Positions 34,389-42,738 of a stretch of 64,000 nucleotides of DNA are shown piece after piece (position 1 is the stretch's first letter; each line of letters opens with the position of its first letter). The stretch is from Arthrobacter sp. U41. GTDB taxonomy: Bacteria; Actinomycetota; Actinomycetes; Actinomycetales; Micrococcaceae. Under the pieces are notes generated by a model, which saw nothing but the letters and a program-made list of their open reading frames with translations, was not told the origin of the DNA and did not search any database. A program made the translations under genes and the position numbers. The stretch is from positions 124,001 to 188,000 of the forward strand of contig NZ_VEGI01000004.1 of NCBI RefSeq assembly GCF_007679325.1, in the 5' to 3' direction.

Positions 34389-36092
34389 TCATCCAAACGG
34401 CGTACTTTTCGTCAACAAGCTGCCGCTGGAACTGCCGCGGACGCCGCTGCCGTGTTCGCCCGGGCCGGTGACCGGGCCGGTGACCGGGCCGGCGTCAGAG
34501 GCTGCGGCACTGGTGACCGGGCCGCCGTCGGACGTGGCAGTAGCGGCGGCGGGGCCGGCGATGTCCACCGTGCGCCGCAACGGCTCCTCCTTGATGAAGA
34601 GGATCGCGATCAGGGCAACCACCCCGACGATCGCCGAGACCATAAAGATCTGCGCCGTGGCGTCACCGTAAGCGGCCCGCATGATCTCGCGGACGGGTCC
34701 GGGCATGTCCTGGAGGTCCAGGCTGGCGCCGGCGCCGCCGCTGGGGGGAATCCCCGCTGCGGCGAATCCCTCGGCGGCGAGTTCCTTGACCCTGTTGGCC
34801 ATGATGGCGCCGAGGACGGAGACGCCGATGGCGCCGCCCACCGAGCGGAAGAACGCGACGGAGGCGCTGGCGGTTCCGATGTCGCGTGCCCGCACGGTGT
34901 TCTGCACGGCCAGGACGAGGTTCTGCATCAGCAGGCCCAGGCCGAGGCCGAGGATCGCGGTGTAGACACCGGTCAGCCAGAGATCGGTGGTGTGATCGAT
35001 GGTTCCGGTCAGCCCGAGACCGCTGATGAGCAGGACGGCGCCCGCCACCAGGTACCTCTTCCACTTTCCGGTCCGGCTGATCCGCTGGCCGGAGACGACG
35101 GAACCGATCAGGTTGCCGGCGATCATCGGCAGGGTCAGGAGTCCTGCCTCGGTGGGTGATGCGCCGCGTGCCACCTGGAAGTACTGGCCCAGGAACGCGG
35201 AGGAGCCGAACATCCCGACGCCGACGGCGATCGAGGCAAGGATGGAGAGGGCGGTGGTGCGCTGCGAAATGATCTTCAGCGGAATGATCGGCTGCGGCAC
35301 CTTGGATTCCACCAGGACCAAGAGGGCCAGCAGGACGACGCCGCCGCCCACCATGGCTACGCTCTGCCAGGACCACCAGTCGTAGTAATCCGGGTTGCCG
35401 GCGAACGACACCCAGATCAGCAGCAGGCTCACGCCCGAGGTCAGCAGGATGGAGCCCAGCCAGTCGATCTTCGCGGGACGCCGGACGTGCGGCAGTTTCA
35501 GGGTGACCTGCAGCAGGACCAGGGCGATCACGGCGAGCGGGACGCACACGAAGAAGGTCCAGCGCCAGCCGAGCGGGCTGTCCACGATGAATCCGCCGAG
35601 CAGCGGTCCCCCGGCGGTACCCACGGCCATCACGGCGCCCATGTAGCCGGAGTACTTGCCGCGGTCGCGCGGCGGGATGATGGAGCCGATGATCGCCATG
35701 GCCAGTGCGGTGAGCCCGCCCATGGCGATGCCCTGGATGACGCGTGCGGTGAGCAGCAGCGGGATGGTCTCGGACAGGCCCGCCATGACGGACCCGGCCA
35801 CAAAGATCACGATGCTGAGCTGTACCAGTAGCTTCTTGTTAAAGAGGTCGGCGAGTTTGCCCCAGATAGGCGTGGTGGCGGCGTTGGCCAGCAGGGCCGC
35901 GGTGATGACCCAGGCGAAGTCCGTCTGGGTTCCGTGGAGCTCGGACATGATCGTGGGCAGGGCGTTCGCGACGATCGTGCTGCTGATAATTGCGGTGAAG
36001 AACGCGGCCAGCAGGCCCGTGAGGGCTTCCAGGATCTGGCGGTGGGTCATCACCGCCCCCGGGGCGGGTGGCTTTTCTGTGGTTACTGCCAT
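34389..36092 (-). CDS. DHA2 family (EmrB/QacA-type) MFS drug exporter
   Basis: 567 residues with about 14 membrane segments. Motifs: SSTIVANALPTIMSELHGTQTDFAWVITAALL in the first helices, GKLADLFNKKLLV (motif A) and GPLLGGFIVDSPLGWRWTFFV (motif C, characteristic of antiporters). It should expel drugs or other hydrophobic compounds using the proton gradient. The ATG has GAGGAG upstream; the open frame extends earlier into the regulator. The C-terminal 60 residues are a polar Gly/Ser/Pro tail with a DNA-level repeat (GPVTGPVTGP). A MarR regulator gene ends 10 bases before its start, so both form one unit. Confidence 0.9.
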   Translation of the reverse strand: MAVTTEKPPAPGAVMTHRQILEALTGLLAAFFTAIISSTIVANALPTIMSELHGTQTDFAWVITAALLANAATTPIWGKLADLFNKKLLVQLSIVIFVAGSVMAGLSETIPLLLTARVIQGIAMGGLTALAMAIIGSIIPPRDRGKYSGYMGAVMAVGTAGGPLLGGFIVDSPLGWRWTFFVCVPLAVIALVLLQVTLKLPHVRRPAKIDWLGSILLTSGVSLLLIWVSFAGNPDYYDWWSWQSVAMVGGGVVLLALLVLVESKVPQPIIPLKIISQRTTALSILASIAVGVGMFGSSAFLGQYFQVARGASPTEAGLLTLPMIAGNLIGSVVSGQRISRTGKWKRYLVAGAVLLISGLGLTGTIDHTTDLWLTGVYTAILGLGLGLLMQNLVLAVQNTVRARDIGTASASVAFFRSVGGAIGVSVLGAIMANRVKELAAEGFAAAGIPPSGGAGASLDLQDMPGPVREIMRAAYGDATAQIFMVSAIVGVVALIAILFIKEEPLRRTVDIAGPAAATATSDGGPVTSAAASDAGPVTGPVTGPGEHGSGVRGSSSGSLLTKSTPFG

Positions 36093-36102
36093 GGGGTGCT
36101 CC

Positions 36103-36582
36103 TCAAACAATGTCGGTCGTGGTGGTGGCTCCGGCCGTCGTTGCCCGGGCTGATGTCCTGAGGGACTCAGCAAGTTTCTGCAGGGTATTGGTGGTTTCCT
36201 CAACGTCCTGCTCGCTCCAGTCCTGCAGGAAACCGAGAAGGGTGGCGGCGCGCTGGTCCTCGATGGCGCGGAGTTTTTCGGCCCCCGAGGCGGAGAGCGC
36301 GATCAGTTGCGCCCGCCCGTCCAGGGGGTCGGGCCGGCGGACCACGTAGCCCTGTTCCTCCAGTTCGGCGATGTGCCGGCTGAGGACGGGGGCGCTGACG
36401 CCGAGCCGTTCCGCCAGTGCGGTGGCGCGGGACTCCCCCTCCCCCACGAAACGCAGCACACCCTGCAGGGCCACACCGGTGTCCTCCCCGCGGAGTTTGA
36501 CCGCGGCGACGCACCGAACAGCGCGTTGCAGGTCGAAGATCTGGTGGACGAGCTTGGCGGCGGTGTCCGGCGCGACGGCCAT
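36103..36582 (-). CDS. MarR family transcriptional regulator
   Basis: 159 residues. The winged helix-turn-helix (TALAERLGVSAPVLSRHIAELEEQGYVVRRPDPLDGRAQLIALS) is the MarR signature, with flanking helices for dimerisation. It directly precedes the DHA2 exporter gene and very likely represses that operon, being relieved by a ligand that the exporter expels. Candidate operators lie just upstream: TTGCCTAAGGCAA at 36619 and a TTAGTT/AACTAA inverted repeat at 36648-36668. No unusual residues are apparent. Confidence 0.9.
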   Translation of the reverse strand: MAVAPDTAAKLVHQIFDLQRAVRCVAAVKLRGEDTGVALQGVLRFVGEGESRATALAERLGVSAPVLSRHIAELEEQGYVVRRPDPLDGRAQLIALSASGAEKLRAIEDQRAATLLGFLQDWSEQDVEETTNTLQKLAESLRTSARATTAGATTTTDIV

Positions 36583-36618
36583 AACGGCTCCCTAGTTTCT
36601 TCTCTTCGCTGGTTTTGC

Positions 36619-36668
36619 TTGCCTAAGGCAACAAATATAGCAGAGAATTAGTTACTTCGGGAAACTAA
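36619..36668. promoter_or_regulatory. two inverted repeats upstream of the MarR/exporter operon
   Basis: TTGCC-TAA-GGCAA at 36619-36631 and TTAGTT-N9-AACTAA at 36648-36668 lie 37-86 bases upstream of the MarR start, in an A/T-rich stretch where the promoter should be. MarR proteins bind palindromes of this size. Which repeat is the operator is not determined. Confidence 0.45.
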
Positions 36669-36704
36669 CCCTGTTACTGGGGGCGCTGCGGCTTAAATGC
36701 CAAG

Positions 36705-36735
36705 CGCGGACCGGCAGCAGTGCTGCCGGTCCGCG
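36705..36735. terminator. hairpin downstream of the ThDP-enzyme operon
   Basis: A perfect 15-bp stem (CGCGGACCGGCAGCA and its complement) around one base. The plus-strand side is followed by GTTTGTTTG, but the genes it should serve end at 36784 and read the other way, where the tail is not T-rich. A terminator is likely but imperfect. Confidence 0.45.
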
Positions 36736-36783
36736 TTTGTTTGTCCGCGTAGGGGTGTGGAACGACCTCAGGCGTTCAGGTGC

Positions 36784-38448
36784 TTATGCCTCCAGGTGGG
36801 TGGGGGCGAACATCTTGAGCAGGGTTTCGACGACGACGACGTTGGGTCCGTCGGCGGCGAATCCAGCCTTGAGCGCCTCCCCGACGTCCTCGGGGGCAAC
36901 GCGGACTGCCGGAACCCCGAATGCCTCCGCCAGCTTCACGAAGTCGGGACGGGCGAGTTCGGTGGCGGTGGCCTTGCCGAAGGCGCCCACCATGTATTCA
37001 CGCAGGATGCCGTAGCCGCCGTCGTCCACGATCAGCCAGGTGACCGGAACGTTGTGCTGCTTGGCCGTGGCCAGTTCGGAGATGGAGTACATCGCCGAAC
37101 CGTCGCCGGACACGGCGAGCACACGGGCCGAACCGCCGGGCCTGCCGGTGGTTTCCAGGCCGACGGCGCCGCCAATCGCCGCGGGGAAACCGAAGCCCAG
37201 CCCGCCGGCGCCCTGGGCGGAGTGGAACTGGCCTTCGCGGGCGTCCCAGCAGCTCCAGGCCCAGTAGGCGGAGATGGTCATGTCCCAGAACGTCTGCATG
37301 TCAGAGGGGACGGCCTCGCGGATGTCCGCCATGAACTTCAGTTCCTTGCCGAGGTCCTGGGATTCGAGCCGGTCTTTCACCTTGGCCAGGGTTTCCTTGA
37401 CCAGGGCTTCGGGCGAGGTGCCGTGCCAGTCCGCACGTTCCCCATGCGGTTCCGTCAGGGCCGCATCGAGCGCTGCGAGCGCCTGGCCGGCGTCGGCCCG
37501 GATGCCCAGGCCGGGGCGGTTGGACTCCAGCACGCGCGGTTCGGCGTCGATCTGGATGATCCGGCCGCGCGGCTCAAAGGTGAAGTAGTTGGAGGTCACT
37601 TCACCCAGCGAGGAGCCGATGACGATCAGCACGTCGGCGTCTTCGAGCAGCTCCGTCATGTGCTGGTCCTCGATCCAGGACTGCAGCGAGAGCTCGTGGT
37701 TCCACGGGAACGCGCCGTTGCCGCCGGGGGTGCAGATGACCGGAGCCCGCAGCTTCTCGGCGATCGAGAGCAGCGATTTCTCGGCCCGGCCGCGGCGCGT
37801 GCCGCCGCCGGCGATGATGGCGGGACGTTCCGCCGTCGAAAGCCATTTCACGGCTTCGCGGACCAGTTCCACGCGGGGCGGGTTGTCGGCGGCCTCGGCG
37901 AGGGCGTCCTCCACCGGGGGAACCATGATGGGGTCCAGCAGGACGTTCTGCGGGATTTCCAGCCATACGGGTCCCTGCGGCGAGGAGATCGCCTCGGTCC
38001 AGGCGTCCTGGATGGCGGAGGGGATGCCGGAAGCGTGCTGGATCAGCCGCTGGCTCTTGGTGACGTTCGCGGCCGAAGCCTTCTGGTCATCGAGCTGGTG
38101 CAGCATGCCCTTGCGGCGCGCGCCGAGGCCTTCGAGCGGGATCTGGCTCGCGACGACCACCATGGGAACACCGGTGGCGTAGGCTTCCTGCAGCCCGGCC
38201 AGGGAGGTCAGGGCGCCGGGGCCGGTGGACAGGAAGAGGACACCCACTTCGCCGGTGGCGCGGGAGTAGCCGTCAGCGGCGAAGGCCGAGTTGTTCTCCA
38301 CCCGGGAGGAGACGAAGTGCAGGTTTCCGCGGCCCATCGCGTCGAAGAGGCCCAGGGCGTGCTGGCCCGGGATGCCGAAGACGGTCTTGGCGCCGAGCGC
38401 TTCGAGGGTCTCGACGACGAGGTCGCCGCCGTTGCGTACGCCGGTCAC
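36784..38448 (-). CDS. ThDP-dependent enzyme, putative 2-ketoarginine decarboxylase
   Basis: 554 residues of the acetolactate synthase/decarboxylase superfamily. The N-terminal domain has [16 protein letters not shown] and the conserved Glu of [17 protein letters not shown]; the ThDP motif is [14 protein letters not shown] (about 446) ending in DDGGYG (about 471), where NN is usual. It starts at GTG, overlapping the stop of an agmatinase-family gene (GTGA). Size and partnership fit AruI, the 2-ketoarginine decarboxylase of the arginine transaminase pathway, whose product becomes 4-guanidinobutyrate, a substrate for the neighbouring ureohydrolase. That role is inferred; acetolactate synthase-like activity remains possible. 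Confidence 0.8.
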   Translation of the reverse strand: MTGVRNGGDLVVETLEALGAKTVFGIPGQHALGLFDAMGRGNLHFVSSRVENNSAFAADGYSRATGEVGVLFLSTGPGALTSLAGLQEAYATGVPMVVVASQIPLEGLGARRKGMLHQLDDQKASAANVTKSQRLIQHASGIPSAIQDAWTEAISSPQGPVWLEIPQNVLLDPIMVPPVEDALAEAADNPPRVELVREAVKWLSTAERPAIIAGGGTRRGRAEKSLLSIAEKLRAPVICTPGGNGAFPWNHELSLQSWIEDQHMTELLEDADVLIVIGSSLGEVTSNYFTFEPRGRIIQIDAEPRVLESNRPGLGIRADAGQALAALDAALTEPHGERADWHGTSPEALVKETLAKVKDRLESQDLGKELKFMADIREAVPSDMQTFWDMTISAYWAWSCWDAREGQFHSAQGAGGLGFGFPAAIGGAVGLETTGRPGGSARVLAVSGDGSAMYSISELATAKQHNVPVTWLIVDDGGYGILREYMVGAFGKATATELARPDFVKLAEAFGVPAVRVAPEDVGEALKAGFAADGPNVVVVETLLKMFAPTHLEA

Positions 38449-39533
38449 TGGGAGACCCCGCTCTCGACGCGCTGTGACGCCGGAGTCGCGAAGCCGGCCG
38501 GACGGCGGGATTCCTGGCCGAGGGCCTGGGCGGCGTAGCCGTTGGCCGCCCCGAACCGGTCGCCTTCCACCGCGCGGTCCGCCATCAGCGTGACCAGTTC
38601 GTAGGCCACGTGGCTGGCAGCGACACCGGTGATGTCCGCGTGGTCGTACGCGGGGGCGACCTCGACGACGTCGGCCCCCACCAGGTTCATGCCGCGGAAG
38701 CCGCGGATGATTTCCAGCAGCTCGCGGCTGGTGATGCCGCCGGCTTCCGGGGTTCCGGTGCCGGGCGCGTGGGCGGGATCCAGCACGTCGATGTCCACCG
38801 AGATGTAGAGCGGACGGTTGCCGATCCGGTCGCGGACCTTGGCGACTGTTTCCAGCACACCCTGGTAGTAGACGTCGGCGGAGGTGACGATGCCGAAGCC
38901 GAAACGGTGATCGTCGTCGAGGTCCTTCTTGCCGTAGAGCGGGCCGCGGGTGCCGATGTGGCTGATGGCCTCGGTATCCAGGATGCCTTCCTCGACAGCG
39001 CGGCGGAACGGGGTGCCGTGCGTGTATTCGGCGCCGAAGTAGGTGTCCCAGGTGTCCAGGTGCGCGTCGAAGTGCAGCATGGCGACGGGCTCTCCGGCGC
39101 GTTCCGCGGCGGCGCGCAGCAGCGGCAGCGCTATGGTGTGGTCACCGCCGAGGGTGACCAGCTTGCTGCCGGACGCGGTTAGGTCCAGGGCGTTCTGCTG
39201 GATGGTCTCGATCGCCTCGTTGATGTTGAAGGGATTGACGGCCATGTCGCCGGCATCGGCCACCTGGATGTTTTCGAAGGGGCTGACGTCCCAGGCCGGG
39301 TTGTACGGACGCAGCAGGCGGCTGGCCTCGCGGATGTGGTTGGACCCGAAGCGGGCGCCGGGGCGGTAGGAGACGCCCGAGTCGAAGGGCACGCCAACCA
39401 GGGTGACGTCCGCCTTCGCGACCTGGTCCAGCCGCGGCAGGCGCGCATAGGTGGCGGCGCCCGCGTAGCGCGGAATGCGGGATGAATCGATGGGGCCAAG
39501 GTTGCCATTGGCCTCGATGCGCAGCTCTTCCAA
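38445..39533 (-). CDS. agmatinase-family ureohydrolase, putative guanidinobutyrase
   Basis: 362 residues. All Mn-binding motifs of the arginase/agmatinase fold are present: GGDHT, DAHLDTW and [19 protein letters not shown]. The N-terminus ([22 protein letters not shown]) is agmatinase-like. The C-terminus is longer than usual by about 30 residues. It would split a guanidino compound into an amine and urea; agmatine and 4-guanidinobutyrate are the main candidates, and the adjacent ThDP enzyme favours the latter. The start is a TTG with AAGGAGAG eight bases upstream. It is the first gene of a two-gene operon. Confidence 0.88.
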   Translation of the reverse strand: MEELRIEANGNLGPIDSSRIPRYAGAATYARLPRLDQVAKADVTLVGVPFDSGVSYRPGARFGSNHIREASRLLRPYNPAWDVSPFENIQVADAGDMAVNPFNINEAIETIQQNALDLTASGSKLVTLGGDHTIALPLLRAAAERAGEPVAMLHFDAHLDTWDTYFGAEYTHGTPFRRAVEEGILDTEAISHIGTRGPLYGKKDLDDDHRFGFGIVTSADVYYQGVLETVAKVRDRIGNRPLYISVDIDVLDPAHAPGTGTPEAGGITSRELLEIIRGFRGMNLVGADVVEVAPAYDHADITGVAASHVAYELVTLMADRAVEGDRFGAANGYAAQALGQESRRPAGFATPASQRVESGVSQ

Positions 39534-39688
39534 AAGAAAGCCTCTCCTTCGAGGATTGACCGACGGGTGTGACAGCCATCATACACTCGAAGTTGCCTCT
39601 TGTGCATCAAATGTTTACTGAAGCTCCTTGGCGGGGGTGGGTCCCGACGTCCCTGCCCGGTTGCTTGCCCCGGCAGCCGACCGGCGCC

Positions 39689-40264
39689 CTAACGGCTCGC
39701 GGCGGGGACCAGCACCCAGAGAACCTCGACGGCGTCATCCGTCGGGTTCACCCAGGTGTGCGGCTCGCGGCCGGGGAACGTCACGGTGTCGCCCGTGTGC
39801 AGTTCGAATTCCTCGTTGGTGAGGATCAGCCGGATGCTGCCTTTGACCACGTGGAGGACATCGACGTCGCAGTCCACCGCATAGAGTTCCGATTCGCCGC
39901 GGCCGCGGGGCTCGATCACGGCCTGGATGATCTGCACGCGGCGCTCCGAGCGTGCGGTCAGCAGCCGTTCCACGATTCCCTCGCCGCCCAGCGAGATCCG
40001 CGGGCCCTCGTTCTTCTTGGTGAGATGCGTTTCCGGGGCGGCGAAGAGATCGCCGATCGAGATGGAGAGCACCTGGCACAGCGTCACCAGGGACGCCACC
40101 GACGGTGACGTGAGGTCGCGTTCCACCCGGCTGAGGAAACCTTTGGTCAGCCCGGTGGCATCGGCCACCTGCTCGATGGTGAGCCGCTGCGACTGCCTCG
40201 CGGCGCGGATCCGGGAACCGATGGCGACGGGAACGTTGCTCGGTTCAACTGGTAGAGCCTTCAT
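39689..40264 (-). CDS. XRE family regulator with C-terminal cupin domain
   Basis: 191 residues. An N-terminal helix-turn-helix (RIRAARQSQRLTIEQVADATGLTKGFLSRVERDLTSPSVASL) is followed by a cupin (about 110-190: YAVDCDVDVLHVVKGSIRLIL, LHTGDTVTFPGREPHTWVN) that probably binds the pathway metabolite. This architecture is common for regulators of amino acid and polyamine catabolism. The ATG follows GAAAGG. It lies between the ureohydrolase operon and the divergent symporter, with palindromic sites in the gap on the symporter side, and probably controls both. Confidence 0.88.
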   Translation of the reverse strand: MKALPVEPSNVPVAIGSRIRAARQSQRLTIEQVADATGLTKGFLSRVERDLTSPSVASLVTLCQVLSISIGDLFAAPETHLTKKNEGPRISLGGEGIVERLLTARSERRVQIIQAVIEPRGRGESELYAVDCDVDVLHVVKGSIRLILTNEEFELHTGDTVTFPGREPHTWVNPTDDAVEVLWVLVPAASR

Positions 40265-40574
40265 GTAGGAACCTTTCACGGCCGGCCGCACGGCCCCATT
40301 GTTGGAGCAATACTAGCGGGACGGCATCCCCTGGAGGCCGGATCCGCCCACGCCGCGCAATGCGTCTTGACTGTTACCGGGGTCACAACATACTGTTTGG
40401 CAACAAGTGTTGCCTATTAGGCAATAGATGCCAAAAGGCACGGCGGAGTACCTTACCCAGGGACACTTCCGCCGGCAGACCGTCACCGTACCCGTCAAGA
40501 AGCACCTGAGCCCCGCCGCCCTGTTGCGCGCCGGAGGGTTCAGCCGTGCTCCGAACAGCTCTGAGGAGCCCTTA
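40265..40574. promoter_or_regulatory. 310-base divergent control region, XRE-cupin / symporter
   Basis: No gene is visible here. The right half holds an array of related sites: TTGGCAA at 40397, TGTTGCC at 40408 and the 15-bp palindrome TTGCCTA-T-TAGGCAA at 40410-40424, followed by TGCCAAA at 40429. A frame open through 40428-40574 lacks coding character. A ribosome site GAGGAG precedes the symporter ATG. These nested half-sites are the best candidates for binding by the divergent XRE-cupin regulator. Confidence 0.6.
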
Positions 40575-42098
40575 ATGGACGCAAGTTTCGTCAACATCGC
40601 CATTGTGGTGGTGTACCTGGTCGCCATGCTGGCGTTCGGGTGGTGGGGTAAGTCCCGCACCAAGAACAACAGCGACTTCCTGGTGGCCGGCCGCCGCCTC
40701 GGCCCGTTCCTCTACACCGGAACCATGGCCGCCGTCGTGCTCGGTGGCGCCTCCACTGTCGGTGGCGTCGGCCTGGGCTACAAGTTCGGCATCTCCGGCA
40801 TGTGGCTCGTGGTCGCGATCGGCGCCGGCGTGCTGCTGCTCAGCCTGCTCTTCGCCGGCACCATCCAGAAACTCAAGATCTACACCGTGTCCCAGATGCT
40901 GAGCCTGCGCTACGGCAGCAACGCCACCCAGACGTCGGGCATTGTGATGCTGGCCTACACGCTGATGCTCTGCGCCACCTCCACCGGCGCCTACGCCACC
41001 ATCTTCGTGGTGCTCTTCGGCTGGGACCGCGCCCTCGCGATCGCCATCGGCGGCGCGATTGTCCTCGTGTACTCGACCATCGGCGGCATGTGGTCCATCA
41101 CCCTGGCCGACCAGGTCCAGTTCGTCATCAAGACGGTCGGCATCTTCCTCCTGATGCTGCCGTTCACGCTCAACGCAGCCGGCGGCTTCGAGGGCATCCG
41201 GGCCCGCGTGGATGCCAGCTTCTTCCAGATTGACGGCATCGGCGTCCAGACGATCATCACGTACTTCGTCGTCTACACCCTGGGCCTGCTGATCGGCCAG
41301 GACATCTGGCAGCGCGTCTTCACCGCCAAGACCCCCTCGGTGGCCCGCTGGGGCGGCGCCACGGCCGGCATCTACTGCATCCTCTATGGTGCGGCCGGCG
41401 CCCTGATCGGCCTTGGCGCCCGCGTTGCACTGCCGGACATCGACGTCAAGGCCCTCGGCAAGGACGTTGTCTACGCCGAGGTCGCCACCAACCTGCTGCC
41501 GATCGGCATCGGCGGCCTGGTGCTCGCCGCCGCCGTCGCCGCCATGATGTCCACGGCCTCCGGCGCCCTGATCGCCGCCGCCACCGTGGCCCGCGCCGAC
41601 GTCCTGCCGTTCGTCGCCAGCTGGTTCGGCAAGGACATCAACACTGAAGACACGGACAACCCGGAGCACGACGTCAGGGCCAACCGCATGTGGGTCCTGG
41701 GCCTCGGGATCGTCGCGATCGTCATCGCCATCATCACCAAGGACGTCGTCGCGGCCCTCACCATCGCGTACGACATCCTGGTCGGCGGCCTCCTCGTCGC
41801 CATCCTCGGCGGCCTGGTCTGGAAGCGCGGCACCGGTGTGGCAGCCGCCGCCTCCATGGCGGTGGGCTCGGTTGTCACCCTCGGGACCATGATCGTCCTG
41901 GAGATCAACGCCGAGGTCCCGCTGGACGGCATCTACGCCAATGAGCCGATCTACTTCGGCCTGCTGGCCTCCGCGGTGGTCTACATTGCGGTGTCCCTGC
42001 TGACCAAGCCGACGGACCCCGCGGTCATGGCCAACTGGCACCGCCGCGTCGCCGGCGGCGCCGCCGAGGAGGAACAGGTCCCCGTCCTGACCCACTAG
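40575..42098 (+). CDS. sodium:solute symporter family protein
   Basis: 507 residues with about 13 membrane helices. SDFLVAGRRLGPFLYTGTMAAVVLGGASTVGG at the start and the later GLLIGQDIWQRVFTAK and AAVAAMMSTASGALIAAATV are characteristic of the SSS (SLC5-like) family, which couples solute uptake to sodium. The ATG has GAGGAG upstream; the earlier in-frame ATG at 40428 sits within the operator array. Divergence from the XRE-cupin/ureohydrolase genes suggests it imports the guanidino compound or arginine-derived substrate of that pathway. It is followed by a strong terminator hairpin. Confidence 0.9.
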   Translation: MDASFVNIAIVVVYLVAMLAFGWWGKSRTKNNSDFLVAGRRLGPFLYTGTMAAVVLGGASTVGGVGLGYKFGISGMWLVVAIGAGVLLLSLLFAGTIQKLKIYTVSQMLSLRYGSNATQTSGIVMLAYTLMLCATSTGAYATIFVVLFGWDRALAIAIGGAIVLVYSTIGGMWSITLADQVQFVIKTVGIFLLMLPFTLNAAGGFEGIRARVDASFFQIDGIGVQTIITYFVVYTLGLLIGQDIWQRVFTAKTPSVARWGGATAGIYCILYGAAGALIGLGARVALPDIDVKALGKDVVYAEVATNLLPIGIGGLVLAAAVAAMMSTASGALIAAATVARADVLPFVASWFGKDINTEDTDNPEHDVRANRMWVLGLGIVAIVIAIITKDVVAALTIAYDILVGGLLVAILGGLVWKRGTGVAAAASMAVGSVVTLGTMIVLEINAEVPLDGIYANEPIYFGLLASAVVYIAVSLLTKPTDPAVMANWHRRVAGGAAEEEQVPVLTH

Positions 42099-42150
42099 GG
42101 TCCTGGCCCGCTAAGGTTCTGGCCCACCAGGGTCCTGGCAACGAGTTAAC

Positions 42151-42198
42151 GTTCGACGGCGGCGCTCCCCCTGAGGGGGCGCCGCCGTCGAACTTTTA
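42151..42198 (+). terminator. strong rho-independent terminator after the symporter
   Basis: A 19-bp stem (GTTCGACGGCGGCGC... paired to ...CGCCGCCGTCGAAC, with one G-T pair) and a 5-base loop are followed by CTTTTAA. It lies 53 bases after the symporter stop. Between them, a motif resembling GGTCCTGGCCC is repeated three times at about 21-base intervals. Confidence 0.85.
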
Positions 42199-42238
42199 AG
42201 CTGAACCTACAACCCGGTGACACTCAAACCGCTGGGCA

Positions 42239-42475
42239 TCATTCATTTTCCTCAGGCTCAAGGAATTCTTCCCCATCACGGGCCACCACCGGTTTCTCGT
42301 CGCCCAGGAAGTCCTCTTCGTCCAAGGGCACGATCAGGTCGGCCTCTTCGAAAAGCTCTTCCTCTTCCGTTTCCGCGGCGTCACTCACGGGCGCGTCCTC
42401 GGCGTAGTCGTAGGCGGGATCCGACTCGAGGGAATCCCGGGCCGGCTGGATAGGACGTGAACCGATGTTGTCCAT
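42239..42475 (-). CDS. small highly acidic protein, 78 aa
   Basis: The ATG is preceded by GGAGG on the coding strand, a strong start signal. More than a third of the residues are Asp or Glu, in runs such as ETEEEELFEEADL and LDEEDFLGDEK, with almost no Lys. It should be soluble and probably intrinsically disordered. No family is recognised. It is divergent from the VIT transporter gene and converges with the symporter terminator. Frame, composition and start signal support a real gene; the function is unknown. Confidence 0.6.
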   Translation of the reverse strand: MDNIGSRPIQPARDSLESDPAYDYAEDAPVSDAAETEEEELFEEADLIVPLDEEDFLGDEKPVVARDGEEFLEPEENE

Positions 42476-42738
42476 GAAGCAACCTCCGTGTGACTGGGGT
42501 GGCGGCAGCGGCTCCGAAGAGCACACCCTGGATTTTCATTCGAACACCGGGAACCCGGCCGGTCAAGACCTCCCGCCGACGCCGGCCGCGGCAGCCGCAA
42601 ACGTCCGCGCGGCACCGGGATTTTTACGGTTTGCCTAAACTCCCCGCTGAGGAACGCCAGCCGAAAAAACGCGGAAATACGGGGTACGCTGGAAACGCAA
42701 TGGGGCCGAACCATGCCCGCTTAAGCCCAGGAGCTTCC

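Noticed and set aside
36697..38538. A 613-codon plus-strand frame opposite the ThDP enzyme
   Set aside because: Antisense artefact; the minus-strand protein has full ThDP motifs.
40572..42095. A 507-codon minus-strand frame opposite the symporter
   Set aside because: Its hydrophilic Asp/Gly/His-rich translation is the mirror of a membrane protein; no family.
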